Part shown: positions 28,382 to 36,904 of the stretch, one piece after another
How the letters are laid out: the number at the start of each line of letters is the position of its first letter
Position numbering within the stretch: the first letter of the stretch is position 1
Origin: Butyrivibrio proteoclasticus P6B7
GTDB lineage: Bacteria; Bacillota; Clostridia; Lachnospirales; Lachnospiraceae
DNA length: 64,000 nucleotides
Direction of reading: 5' to 3'
Assembly (NCBI RefSeq): GCF_000622085.1
Contig: NZ_JHWL01000014.1
Coordinates: 1-64,000, forward strand
Notes under the pieces: generated by a model
What the model was told of the DNA's origin: nothing
What the model saw: only the letters and a program-made list of their open reading frames with translations
Database searches by the model: none
Program-made: the position numbers and the translations under genes

Positions 28382-29389
28382 TTATTTTGTAGCAAGTTCA
28401 ACAGAAAATGCTTCTACTTTTTCGATTGGCTCTGACATTCCCTCTGAGAAAACAAAGGTTATCAGGTACTTAGCTCCCTCATCGCTCTCAACAAGTGCAA
28501 GCTGCTCATCAGTTAATGAAACATAAACAAAATGTGAATAAGCAAGATCTTCTGCTGTTCCACTATATTCAAAAGCATAGTAACCATCATCAGTTACATA
28601 ATCCGGAACAAAATAAGCATAGAATTGATGCTCCTGTCCATCAGCCTCTGCAAAATTCTCTGCCTTAGTCAAAGAAATAATGCTGTATCCATCGAAGCAG
28701 CTATATACATTCTTAACAAGCTCAACAGTAAGAACATAATTAAGCTCCATCTCAGCACTTTGATATGTGAAATTAGCTGTTACTGTGATAAAGTCCTGCT
28801 TTCCTTCATAGGTATAATCAGTAAGCTCTCCCCATCCAAAACCACTTGAAGCTTCGCTAGTGTCTACTGTGTCATTATCCTTTAAAGAATCAAAGGAATA
28901 CTCCATACCAGTAAGTGAATAGTTGACATATTCAACCTGCTCCTTTGTTAAAAGACCGTCCTCATCTTCAGCAAGGTAGTCAAAAGTAAACCAGGAATTC
29001 TTAAGATAGCTATGAATAAATGACTCTTCCCAGTAATCCTTATAAACCTCAGTTTCTGCATGGAACTCATCCTTCATAAGAGCCAGCTCTTCAATGGCAG
29101 CCTTAAGATTATCTCCCATCACAAACTCATCTGGATACTCGTACTTCTCTATTCCAAGCTCCTCAAAATCCAGGAAAGCCTCATCATCTGAATCCTCAGT
29201 TGATTCCTCGCTAGATGCATCTTCTTCTGAGTCATCTTCAACAACATACATGCATCCACCCATGTTTTCTTCTTCACCAGACTCCTCACTAGCTGCATCA
29301 TCCTTCATACTCCACTGAACCCCGCAACCAGATATAAGTATTGAAGCCGCCATAGCACCAGCTAAAACCTGCGCTAATTTCTTTTTCAT
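28382..29389 (-). CDS. Lipoprotein with acidic linker, paralogue 3 (divergent)
   Basis: A 335-residue lipoprotein (LISGC, Cys22; mature CGVQWSMKDD). It shares the signal peptide, the post-Cys signature and an acidic linker with the two downstream paralogues, but the C-terminal domain is different: it has no GEWES or DxDxDG segment. The start at 29389 is preferred because GGGAGG lies nine bases upstream; the ATG three codons earlier would abut the ribosome site. It is the first gene of the three-gene run. A TATAAT-like -10 is visible about 110 bases upstream but without a good -35. Confidence 0.75.
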   Translation of the reverse strand: MKKKLAQVLAGAMAASILISGCGVQWSMKDDAASEESGEEENMGGCMYVVEDDSEEDASSEESTEDSDDEAFLDFEELGIEKYEYPDEFVMGDNLKAAIEELALMKDEFHAETEVYKDYWEESFIHSYLKNSWFTFDYLAEDEDGLLTKEQVEYVNYSLTGMEYSFDSLKDNDTVDTSEASSGFGWGELTDYTYEGKQDFITVTANFTYQSAEMELNYVLTVELVKNVYSCFDGYSIISLTKAENFAEADGQEHQFYAYFVPDYVTDDGYYAFEYSGTAEDLAYSHFVYVSLTDEQLALVESDEGAKYLITFVFSEGMSEPIEKVEAFSVELATK

Positions 29390-29552
29390 AAAATCCATCC
29401 TCCCATTGCTGTAAATACATACTTTCTAGCTCTTTTTATTTACTATGAGTCAAAATGAATTCTAAAAATCCGATTCATTCTATTCTCAATGGCCTCATAT
29501 ATTATACAGATATTCGCTCTAAAATGTTGCACATAAACTAAAAAATAAGTCA

Positions 29553-29633
29553 AAGAGAACCGTCCCCATTGACTCAAAAGAGAACCGTCCCCATTGACTC
29601 ATTCCTTAGACTCATTCCTTAGACTTATTCTTA
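29553..29633. repeat. Two tandem repeats: 25-bp unit and 13-bp unit
   Basis: A 24-base unit containing AGAGAACCGTCCCCATTGAC occurs at 29553-29576 and 29578-29601 (period 25). It is followed by a 13-base unit GACTCATTCCTTA at 29596-29608 and 29609-29621, plus a degraded third copy. The second array runs into the end of the neighbouring membrane-protein gene. From memory, GGGGACGGTTCTC-like cores recur in REP-like repeats near RAYT transposases; no such transposase is in this window. Confidence 0.75.
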
Positions 29634-30229
29634 GCAAGATTGTACTTGATAGGCTCTCTTATAAAGAGAACAAATATTGTATAGAAGATGTAAAAAGAGC
29701 TCAAGTGGAAATTCTTAAAGCCCATAGATCTTACAAATTCATATACAAAAAAAGACACAATAAAGATATTAAATAGTGCCCAGGCTATTGCAGCTTTATG
29801 TCCCTTTTCTTCTTTTCCCCTTTCTGGAATAAAGAAATAGTATGCTAAAGAACTAATGGCAAATTCAACAATCGACAATACCAAAAAGAACTTGTAGCTT
29901 TCTTTTGCATATGATACCGGGAACCTTATCTGAAACAGGAAATTGCAGGCAAAGTCAAAAAGAAATACCATTGAAAGGGCTTCAAAGGTGTTTCTGCAAG
30001 CTCTTAGATCTTTTCCATTATCAATCTCCTTATCAAGGGCAAAGGTCATAAATCCGCACAACAGAAATCTCAGGGCCACAATAGAATATAAAAGGTAATT
30101 ATGTAGCCCCTTTCTGTATGGGATGAAGAATTCAAGAAGAACAAGAATTGTCATTATGAATCCATAGATGACCATTTTAGTATTGATGGTATTTATTTTA
30201 TTTGTATTGTTTTCTTTAACTAGTTTCAT
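29612..30229 (-). CDS. Multi-pass membrane protein (unit A, paralogue of 31175-31786)
   Basis: A 205-residue protein with about five membrane helices and no recognised family. It shares NTKMVIYGFIMTILVLLEFF, FAL-type residues with KACRNTF, and REPIKYN at the C-terminus with the paralogue at 31175-31786 (NTKMIIYGLIMSVSVLLEVF, KACKKSF, REPVKYY). The ATG at 30229 is chosen because GAGG lies about six bases upstream. It follows a WG-repeat protein gene by 27 bases. Its last codons overlap a 13-bp tandem repeat, so its C-terminus may vary between strains. Confidence 0.7.
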   Translation of the reverse strand: MKLVKENNTNKINTINTKMVIYGFIMTILVLLEFFIPYRKGLHNYLLYSIVALRFLLCGFMTFALDKEIDNGKDLRACRNTFEALSMVFLFDFACNFLFQIRFPVSYAKESYKFFLVLSIVEFAISSLAYYFFIPERGKEEKGHKAAIAWALFNIFIVSFFVYEFVRSMGFKNFHLSSFYIFYTIFVLFIREPIKYNLAKNKSKE

Positions 30230-30256
30230 ATTATGCCTCGATTCATTCAAGTAGTA

Positions 30257-31093
30257 TTAGTTCATTGGTTCAAGCTTAGAATTGAGCATACCCATTTCAC
30301 TGCCCTTTTCCCAGCGATAACAGGTCTCGCCGTCTACATCAACATCTTCTATAATGTCGTATTCAGGGTCAAGGATAAAGGCTCCTGTAGAATCAATGAG
30401 TCCGCAATAGCCACGTTCATTGTAATAAACGACTATTGCATATCCGTTATCATCAAAGTTATAGGCTCTTTCAAATATAGGTGGAACAACTTCTTCACCC
30501 TCGGAGTTCATATATCCAAACAAAAGATCATTATCCTCAATAACGGCATATAATATAAGCCCATTATCAGGAGTATATTCCAAAAAATCGTCAAGCCAAT
30601 ATGCACCATGTGTCTCGTGATAATTTCTAAGGAATGTAGTTTCATTGTATCTGATATAAGGGAGATAATATCCATCCCTAAAGGCATCCAGAGCATATTT
30701 TCTTGGATTATCACCATTGTAGTAATCCCTAAATAATGACTGACATTCTATTACTACATTTCCGTGTGTATCAACAAAATGTCCCTCATAGTCCCAGGCA
30801 TAGCCTTCATCAGTAAACCAGAGTTTATCATTAAAGATTGCCTCAGTCTGAACCCCAGTCTCTGTATCAATTAGTCCGTACTTCTCAACATAGAAAGGAG
30901 TCCATTTGGGCCAGTGGTTATGAACCTCATATTGCTGCGTTGTAGGAGCATATTCACTAATTTTCAAAAGCGTTCTATTAGTATAATCCAGCTCTGACAA
31001 AGGCCTTGTGATAATTGCAAATGCCACAACCACAGCAATCACTATCAGATATCGCACTATCCTTTTTGTTATTCGTTTCTTCTTGTCTTCCAT
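30257..31093 (-). CDS. WG-repeat exported protein (unit A, paralogue of 31786-32646)
   Basis: A protein of about 278 residues with a basic start, one membrane helix (RYLIVIAVVVAFAIITRPL), and an exported domain with degenerate WG/KWG-type repeats (YGLIDTETGVQTEAIF, CGLIDSTGAFILDPEYDII). The phrase NHWPKWTPFYVEKYGLI parallels NYWPKWSPFYEERVGLI in the paralogue. The ATG at 31093 is preferred because AAGGAG lies about 11 bases upstream; an ATG at 31120 has no good ribosome site. It is followed by a membrane-protein gene, repeating the order of the upstream unit. Confidence 0.75.
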   Translation of the reverse strand: MEDKKKRITKRIVRYLIVIAVVVAFAIITRPLSELDYTNRTLLKISEYAPTTQQYEVHNHWPKWTPFYVEKYGLIDTETGVQTEAIFNDKLWFTDEGYAWDYEGHFVDTHGNVVIECQSLFRDYYNGDNPRKYALDAFRDGYYLPYIRYNETTFLRNYHETHGAYWLDDFLEYTPDNGLILYAVIEDNDLLFGYMNSEGEEVVPPIFERAYNFDDNGYAIVVYYNERGYCGLIDSTGAFILDPEYDIIEDVDVDGETCYRWEKGSEMGMLNSKLEPMN

Positions 31094-31174
31094 TCGTTCT
31101 GTCTCTCCTTGTGTTGTCATTAACTTTAATGTCTATGTTTAACACCTTGGTTAGGTAAAAGAACTATCTCTCTA

Positions 31175-31786
31175 TCATGCTCTGGAGCAATGGCTGGAAA
31201 TATAGTATTTAACAGGTTCTCTAACCAATAATAAAATAACAAAAACCCATAACCAGTTTTCATAATGGATGCTATAATCGTGTGCTAATAACTTCATCAC
31301 CAGCATGATAAAAACAACTATTATTCCAACATTAAGCAATTCCCATATACCTTTACTCAAAGAGAATCCCTGATCATCACTTCTCTCAGGAAACATCTTG
31401 AGATATCCAAATGAGCTAAGTACAAACTCCAGAATTGTTATTATAGCAAAAAACAGATAAATAGTAGTAAGCATTTCTGTAGTCTGATGTCCGTTGTAAT
31501 ATGTAAGGAAAATCAGATTAAAAATCAGATCTATAGCAAAGACATAGGATAAAAATCGAAAGCTCTTTTTACAGGCCTTATAGTCATGTCCCTTTCTAGC
31601 TTCATTTCCAAAGGCGAAAGTCATGTAGATACACAGGATTAATCTGGCAATTGTGATGCCATAATAGGCGATATTACCTGCTACTCCAGTCATTCCTCTT
31701 AAGAATACTTCCAAAAGAACTGACACTGACATTATCAGTCCGTATATGATCATTTTAGTGTTTATAGTAATACCTTTTGTTTTCAT
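31175..31786 (-). CDS. Multi-pass membrane protein (unit B)
   Basis: A 203-residue protein with about five membrane helices, unknown family, paralogous to 29612-30229. Its ATG overlaps the stop of the WG-repeat gene by one base (TAATG), a sign of coupled translation, and GGGG lies about five bases upstream. The fixed pairing suggests that the two products act together in the membrane, which is inference. Confidence 0.75.
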   Translation of the reverse strand: MKTKGITINTKMIIYGLIMSVSVLLEVFLRGMTGVAGNIAYYGITIARLILCIYMTFAFGNEARKGHDYKACKKSFRFLSYVFAIDLIFNLIFLTYYNGHQTTEMLTTIYLFFAIITILEFVLSSFGYLKMFPERSDDQGFSLSKGIWELLNVGIIVVFIMLVMKLLAHDYSIHYENWLWVFVILLLVREPVKYYISSHCSRA

Positions 31787-32646
31787 TATTCCCCAATAAC
31801 CTCAAGCTTAGAATTCAAGTATTTAATTCCATTATCAAGTCTGTAGCAAAGCTCTCCGTCAATTACTATAGTAGATATATCTAAATAATCAGGATCGACT
31901 ACGTAATCTCCCTTTTCATTGATAATTCCATAGTTACCATGATCAAAGACAATGGCATAGCCATTGCCATCAAAATCTTTAACGCTATCAAAAACAGGCT
32001 CTATTGCAACATTGCCATCTCTGTCTACGAATCCAGCCGTGATGTTCACAATGCCGTCTGAAAAGACTTTCATCACCTTAAATCTGGCAAGACCGTTATC
32101 AGCGAATTCACCAATCACGGGATTGTTCATTGTTTCTATATAATTATCAGTATATGTACGACCAAAGCTTGCTCTATCATTTATTTGATGCATAGAATAA
32201 TCATCAAGAGCCAAAAATGTATTTATTGCTAATCTCCTGGGACTTCCTGAGTAATACTCATTCAAAACAAATGAACAATCAACAGCCACATCACCCATCT
32301 CATCAATAAGATGTCCTTCATAATCCCAGGCAAGGCCATCATCCCCAAATACAAGCCAGTCCTTATAGATTGCCTTAGTTAAGGTCTCATTATTATGATT
32401 GATCAGCCCAACTCTCTCTTCGTAGAATGGACTCCACTTGGGCCAGTAATTGTGTACTCTGTATTCTTCATAACCATCAGGACACTTCCACCAGTCCTCA
32501 TTGGCTGTGGTCACGTCTGAGTAATCCAGCCTTGAAAGAAGAATCGAGATGATCACTACAGCAATTAGTATCACTGTGAGAGTTAATCTAATGATTTTAT
32601 ATAGTTTTTTATTATCATTCTTTTGATTATTTAGTCCATCTAACAT
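31786..32646 (-). CDS. WG-repeat exported protein (unit B)
   Basis: A 286-residue protein with an N-terminal membrane helix (IIRLTLTVILIAVVIISILL) and an exported domain with WG-type repeats (VGLINHNNETLTKAIYKDW, YGIINEKGDYVVDPDYLDI). WG (KWG) repeats are beta-rich units of unknown role found in many clostridial surface proteins. It is paralogous to 30257-31093, especially at NYWPKWSPFYEE and NGYAIVFDHGNYGII. AAGGA lies about ten bases upstream of the ATG. It is translationally coupled to the following membrane-protein gene. Confidence 0.78.
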   Translation of the reverse strand: MLDGLNNQKNDNKKLYKIIRLTLTVILIAVVIISILLSRLDYSDVTTANEDWWKCPDGYEEYRVHNYWPKWSPFYEERVGLINHNNETLTKAIYKDWLVFGDDGLAWDYEGHLIDEMGDVAVDCSFVLNEYYSGSPRRLAINTFLALDDYSMHQINDRASFGRTYTDNYIETMNNPVIGEFADNGLARFKVMKVFSDGIVNITAGFVDRDGNVAIEPVFDSVKDFDGNGYAIVFDHGNYGIINEKGDYVVDPDYLDISTIVIDGELCYRLDNGIKYLNSKLEVIGE

Positions 32647-32661
32647 GTTATTTATTCCTTC

Positions 32662-33126
32662 TTAAACTCTATATATCAAAGACTGACTCCAGATTTTAGC
32701 GATAACCACCTTATCTCCGCCTTTAATATCAGGCTTAATGTTACTGACATAAATGATTATTTCTTCACCTTCATCTGTTGTACATTGACACTCATATATT
32801 CTCAGCTTCCAGGTCACTATTTCAATGTTATGACAGGTTCCATGAATCAATTCATAATTACCTTTCTCAAACCTACCTAAGGATATTATCTTCACAAGTT
32901 TGTAGATAATAACTGGGATAGCTAATATCGGAATTTTTATTAGTTGTAAAAATTCTGCTGTATTCCCTTTGGAAAGGAAATAAAATCCAAATACAACTAT
33001 TATCGCAATGATCGAAAATATAATAATAGTTGTTAAATGAAGGGATCGAAGTTCTATACAATCACATTTAATTTTCTTTTTAATGTTGCTTAACTCTATA
33101 TTATCCTTGTCACATCTATTATCCAT
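32662..33126 (-). CDS. Small membrane protein of unknown function
   Basis: A 154-residue protein with two hydrophobic helices (about residues 32-52 and 63-83), followed by a C-terminal soluble part of about 70 residues with beta-strand character (KLRIYECQCTTDEGEEIII). I do not recognise the family. The ribosome site is weak. It lies 15 bases upstream of the WG-repeat pair on the same strand and may be the first gene of that group. Confidence 0.65.
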   Translation of the reverse strand: MDNRCDKDNIELSNIKKKIKCDCIELRSLHLTTIIIFSIIAIIVVFGFYFLSKGNTAEFLQLIKIPILAIPVIIYKLVKIISLGRFEKGNYELIHGTCHNIEIVTWKLRIYECQCTTDEGEEIIIYVSNIKPDIKGGDKVVIAKIWSQSLIYRV

Positions 33127-33255
33127 TGTTTATAATCTCATCTGCTCTATTCATATGATGAATAAAGACCCTCCTCCTTCTGTATAAACAGATAAAAACT
33201 CAGAAAAGTTGCACTAGGATCTTGATTGTGCAATATTTTCCTCTTTTTATTCCAA

Positions 33256-33288
33256 CAAAAGAAAAAGTCTGCAAATATTTGCAGACTT
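33256..33288 (-). terminator. Terminator downstream of 5-formyl-THF cyclo-ligase gene
   Basis: A perfect 24-bp palindrome (33265-33288; half site AAGTCTGCAAAT) is followed on the minus strand by TTTCTTTTG. It lies about 30 bases after the stop at 33318. Confidence 0.85.
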
Positions 33289-33317
33289 CATTGCTAAAAA
33301 CTATATATATTAAACAA

Positions 33318-33896
33318 TCAGTTATTATCTAACACGCAAGAATCAGTGATTATCGCATCAACAGGCACATCATATTCAGAAACGCTTATCTCATCTACTA
33401 TCTGCTCATCAAAGGCTAGCGCAAGTTTCTTAAGCTTTGGAAAGCGTTCAAAATATCTGTCGTAATATCCGCCCTTGTAACCAATCCTGTTACACTTCTT
33501 ATCAAAGGCAACTCCTGGAACTATGCATAAAGTGCTTTCCTGAACCTCCCCAGAATAGATGCTGCTATTCTCATCAATTCTTGGTTCTCGAATTCCGAAG
33601 TATCCTTCGTATAAATCAGACAAGCTTTGAATCTTTACAAATTCCATGATGCCATTTTGCTTATCAGTACATATAGGGCAAAAGACATTTTTCCCCTTGC
33701 CAAGTGCATCAATAATAATGTCATCAGTGGTAACTTCACTACGCATAGATGCATAGATAAGAATACTTTGAGCTTCTACGTATTCAGTATGAAGGAAAAG
33801 CTTATCAGCTATAATCTTGCTTTTCAGGGCAATATCAGAACTGGATAAACCATCTCTCTTTTTCATGATTTCTTTTCTTAAAGCATCTTTATCCAT
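33318..33896 (-). CDS. 5-formyltetrahydrofolate cyclo-ligase
   Basis: A 192-residue ATP-dependent enzyme that converts 5-formyl-THF to 5,10-methenyl-THF. Typical segments are MDKDALRKEIMKKRDGLSS, YASMRSEVTTDDII and, near the C-terminus, IVPGVAFDKKCNRIGYKGGY with YYDRYF. It is the last gene of a long minus-strand run that begins near 42941, 34 bases after a flavoprotein gene. No strong ribosome site is visible. A clear terminator follows. Confidence 0.93.
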   Translation of the reverse strand: MDKDALRKEIMKKRDGLSSSDIALKSKIIADKLFLHTEYVEAQSILIYASMRSEVTTDDIIIDALGKGKNVFCPICTDKQNGIMEFVKIQSLSDLYEGYFGIREPRIDENSSIYSGEVQESTLCIVPGVAFDKKCNRIGYKGGYYDRYFERFPKLKKLALAFDEQIVDEISVSEYDVPVDAIITDSCVLDNN

Positions 33897-33930
33897 AGTA
33901 TCTAGTCCGCAGGCAACATAATCTACCGTT

Positions 33931-35607
33931 TCAAATATTAGCTACAACCATCTCAGCAATCTTCATTCCGTCCATGGCAGCAGACATGATGCCTCCTGCA
34001 TATCCAGCACCTTCTCCGCAAGGATAGATGCCCTTTATGTTTACTGACTGGCCATTCTCATCTCTATTGATCCTTACTGGAGATGAAGTTCTTGATTCAA
34101 CGCCAGAAACCAGAGCTCCGTCGCAGTTATAGCCCTTAATGGTTCTTCCAAACTTCTCCATTCCCTCCACAAAGGCCTGATTAAGGTCATCGGAAAGAAT
34201 AGTGTGAACATCAGCAAAGGTGTAATCACCTCTCATGGAAGGCTCATTCTTTTTGTAAGTATCATCAAACTCAGAATTATCGCCAGTTACACTTCTCTTA
34301 AAGTCGCCGTAGTACTCAACTGGAATCTTGCCCTTTCCAAGGTTATAAGCCTTTTCTTCAAGACGTCTTTGGAATTCAACACCGGATAATACGTCATCGC
34401 TACCAAAGTCCTTAGGATCCACGGTAATAATGATAGCTGAGTTGGCGTTCTTGCCGGCTCTGTCACTGTAGCTCATACCATTAACAGCAAGTCTTCCTTC
34501 CTCGGAAGATGCATTAACAACATATCCTCCTGGGCACATGCAAAAAGAGTACACGCCTCTTCCTGACTCTGTGGTGGCAGTAAGCTTGTAAGGAGCAGCA
34601 GATAGCTCTTTTGGATTCTCAATTCCGTACTGAGACAGGTTAATAAGGCTCTGTGGATGCTCAACTCTAAAGCCCACAGCAAAAGGCTTAGGCGACATAT
34701 CAACACGTCTGTCCTTAAGCATGTAGAAAGTATCTCTGGCACTGTGTCCAATTGAAAGAATTATGTTAGAGCAGGCGATTGTCTCGCCGCCGTTAACTAC
34801 AACCGCTTTTACCGCATTATTGTCATCCAGAAGAACATCTGTGACACAGGCTTCGAATCTAACTTCTCCGCCCCACTTAATGATCTGCTGTCTCATGTTC
34901 CTTACAACGTTACGAAGGATATCTGTTCCAATATGAGGCTTTGCATCGTACATGATGTCAATAGGAGCGCCATTTTCAACAAAGATTTCAAGGGCTTTTC
35001 TGCCTCTTCCATCCTTATCTTTAACCATGGTATTAAGCTTGCCATCAGAGAAAGTGCCGGCACCACCTTCACCAAACTGAACGTTGCATCTTGTATCAAG
35101 TTCGCCAGTCTTCCAGAAATGCTCTACGATTTCAGTTCTTTTATCTACATCGCAGCCACGCTCAAGTACTAGAGGCTTAAATCCGTTCTGTACAAGCATG
35201 TAGCCAGCAAAAAGTCCGGCTGGACCAGCACCTACAATAACGATTCTGTCCTTATCAGAAGAATTGACATCCTCTGCCTTTTTAGTAAGGGTCTCTTTAT
35301 CAAGACCAATCTGTTTTACAAAATCGTACTTAACCTTCTTGGTAACTGAAGCATTCTTATCACGACATTTCTTTAAAACTGCTTCATCCTTAAGGCCTTT
35401 GAGGAATACATCCACCATGTAGATATGATAAATCTCAGGCTTCTTACGGGCATCGATTGAATGCCTCATAATTTCAAGCTTATCAATATTGTCTGTATTA
35501 ACGCGCAAAAGCTTCGCAGTCTTTTTTAGAAGGAGGCTGCGAAGCTCATCATTATCCATATGTCTTTCTTCATCGTGAAGAATCTTAATCTGGTTAATTC
35601 TTATCAT
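33931..35607 (-). CDS. FAD-dependent dehydrogenase-like protein (COG2509 type)
   Basis: A 558-residue flavoprotein with the dinucleotide-binding motif IVIVGAGPAGLFAGYML around residue 100, then the conserved FGEGGAGTFSDGKLNT segment and GYNCDGALVSGVESRTSSPV near the end. These are typical of the large uncharacterised NAD(FAD)-utilising dehydrogenase family of Firmicutes. The substrate is unknown. The start at 35607 (MIRINQIKI) matches the family N-terminus better than the ATG six codons earlier. An FTCL gene follows and another flavoprotein gene lies upstream. Confidence 0.85.
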   Translation of the reverse strand: MIRINQIKILHDEERHMDNDELRSLLLKKTAKLLRVNTDNIDKLEIMRHSIDARKKPEIYHIYMVDVFLKGLKDEAVLKKCRDKNASVTKKVKYDFVKQIGLDKETLTKKAEDVNSSDKDRIVIVGAGPAGLFAGYMLVQNGFKPLVLERGCDVDKRTEIVEHFWKTGELDTRCNVQFGEGGAGTFSDGKLNTMVKDKDGRGRKALEIFVENGAPIDIMYDAKPHIGTDILRNVVRNMRQQIIKWGGEVRFEACVTDVLLDDNNAVKAVVVNGGETIACSNIILSIGHSARDTFYMLKDRRVDMSPKPFAVGFRVEHPQSLINLSQYGIENPKELSAAPYKLTATTESGRGVYSFCMCPGGYVVNASSEEGRLAVNGMSYSDRAGKNANSAIIITVDPKDFGSDDVLSGVEFQRRLEEKAYNLGKGKIPVEYYGDFKRSVTGDNSEFDDTYKKNEPSMRGDYTFADVHTILSDDLNQAFVEGMEKFGRTIKGYNCDGALVSGVESRTSSPVRINRDENGQSVNIKGIYPCGEGAGYAGGIMSAAMDGMKIAEMVVANI

Positions 35608-35669
35608 GCCAAATATCCATTTCATTTAGATCTTAGAATAATGCAGATAAATGCAAGCATTATCCCACA

Positions 35670-36902
35670 TTAAAGTGAAGCCACTGTTCCAGCAATAGAG
35701 CCACTTGTAAATGCCCACTGAAGGTTGTAACCACCACACCTTCCATCAACGTCCACAAGTTCGCCCACCACAAAGATTCCATCGTGAACCTTAGTAGTCA
35801 TATCATCTCTGATATCTCCAAGGCTTACACCACCTGATGTTACCTGGGCTTTCTCATAACCAAAGCTTTCTTTGAGCTTAATCTTATACTCTCTATAGTT
35901 AGAAAGAATACTATCTACCATGCTCTCTGAGATGTTCTTCATCTTCATGGTTCTGCCCATCTTGGTGCGTCTGATGACCATCTCGTTAACATTGCTGTTG
36001 TGGTAGCCATTAAGGAACTCAAGAAGGGTTCTATCATCCCTGAATCTCATCATCTCTTTAACCAGGGATGAATAGTCCTCGTCATCATAATCAGGGAAGA
36101 AATTTATGCTGGCGTAAATAGGCTTACCCTCTGAAAGGAATTTCTCAACCTTACCACTGGCCTGCATTACAGGGATTCCTGATATTCCATCCTTAGTAAG
36201 CTGAAGCTCACCATATTCTGTAGCAATAGCCTCATTACCAAGTAAAAATGAGATCTCAGCAGTACATCTAACGCCATTCTCAGGGAGAATCTCATCATCG
36301 TCGCACTTAAAGCCAACAAGGGCTGGATGAGTCTCCTTAATAGTCATACCAAGCTGCTGACACATGTAGTAGCCATCGCCGGTAGACATGGTACTCTTAG
36401 CCCCAGCATAGGAACCAACAGCAATAATAACTCTATCAGCAATAAAAGAAGCCACATTGGTAACAACCTTGTACTTCTTAACTCCGTCTTCCTCTACTAT
36501 TTCTACTCTTTTACCCTGCTGACCAAAGATCACCTCTACGCCAAGCCTTTTAAGCTCATTCTTAAAGGCATCAACAACAGTTGCTGCCTGGCCTGATACA
36601 GGATAAAGATATCCGTCTTCACTTTTAATTACGATTCCAAGGGATTTGAAAAAATTAATTACATCGAGAACGCCGTATACAGAAAGCCACTGCTTCATTC
36701 TCTTCTCTGCAGAAGCATTATACATCTTCTCATTCATATCAAGATTTGAAAGGTTACACCTTCCATTTCCTGTCATAGACAGCTTTTTTCCAAGCTGATC
36801 ATTCTTTTCAATTATGGTTACATCCGCACCATTTCTGGCTGCATAGATAGCGGCACACATCCCTGAAGCTCCGCCACCAAGCACAATAATCTTCTTACTC
36901 AA
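35670..36902 (-). CDS. HI0933/YhiN-family flavoprotein
   Basis: A 410-residue FAD-binding protein: IIVLGGGASGMCAAIYAARNG at the N-terminus (Rossmann motif), then LGKKLSMTGNGRCNLSN, and the C-terminal VGELVDVDGRCGGYNLQWAF typical of the family. Members include putative aminoacetone oxidases and BaiN-like enzymes, but the activity here is unknown. The start is a TTG at 36902 with GAGGA six bases upstream; it lies just after the stop of the MOP flippase gene (TAG at 36905), so translation is probably coupled. Confidence 0.9.
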   Translation of the reverse strand: MSKKIIVLGGGASGMCAAIYAARNGADVTIIEKNDQLGKKLSMTGNGRCNLSNLDMNEKMYNASAEKRMKQWLSVYGVLDVINFFKSLGIVIKSEDGYLYPVSGQAATVVDAFKNELKRLGVEVIFGQQGKRVEIVEEDGVKKYKVVTNVASFIADRVIIAVGSYAGAKSTMSTGDGYYMCQQLGMTIKETHPALVGFKCDDDEILPENGVRCTAEISFLLGNEAIATEYGELQLTKDGISGIPVMQASGKVEKFLSEGKPIYASINFFPDYDDEDYSSLVKEMMRFRDDRTLLEFLNGYHNSNVNEMVIRRTKMGRTMKMKNISESMVDSILSNYREYKIKLKESFGYEKAQVTSGGVSLGDIRDDMTTKVHDGIFVVGELVDVDGRCGGYNLQWAFTSGSIAGTVASL

Positions 36903-36904
36903 AA

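Noticed and set aside
25767..33126. Prophage or integrative element
   Set aside because: No integrase, transposase, phage structural gene, tRNA junction or flanking direct repeat was found; only gene duplications, an AraC scar and a short tandem repeat.
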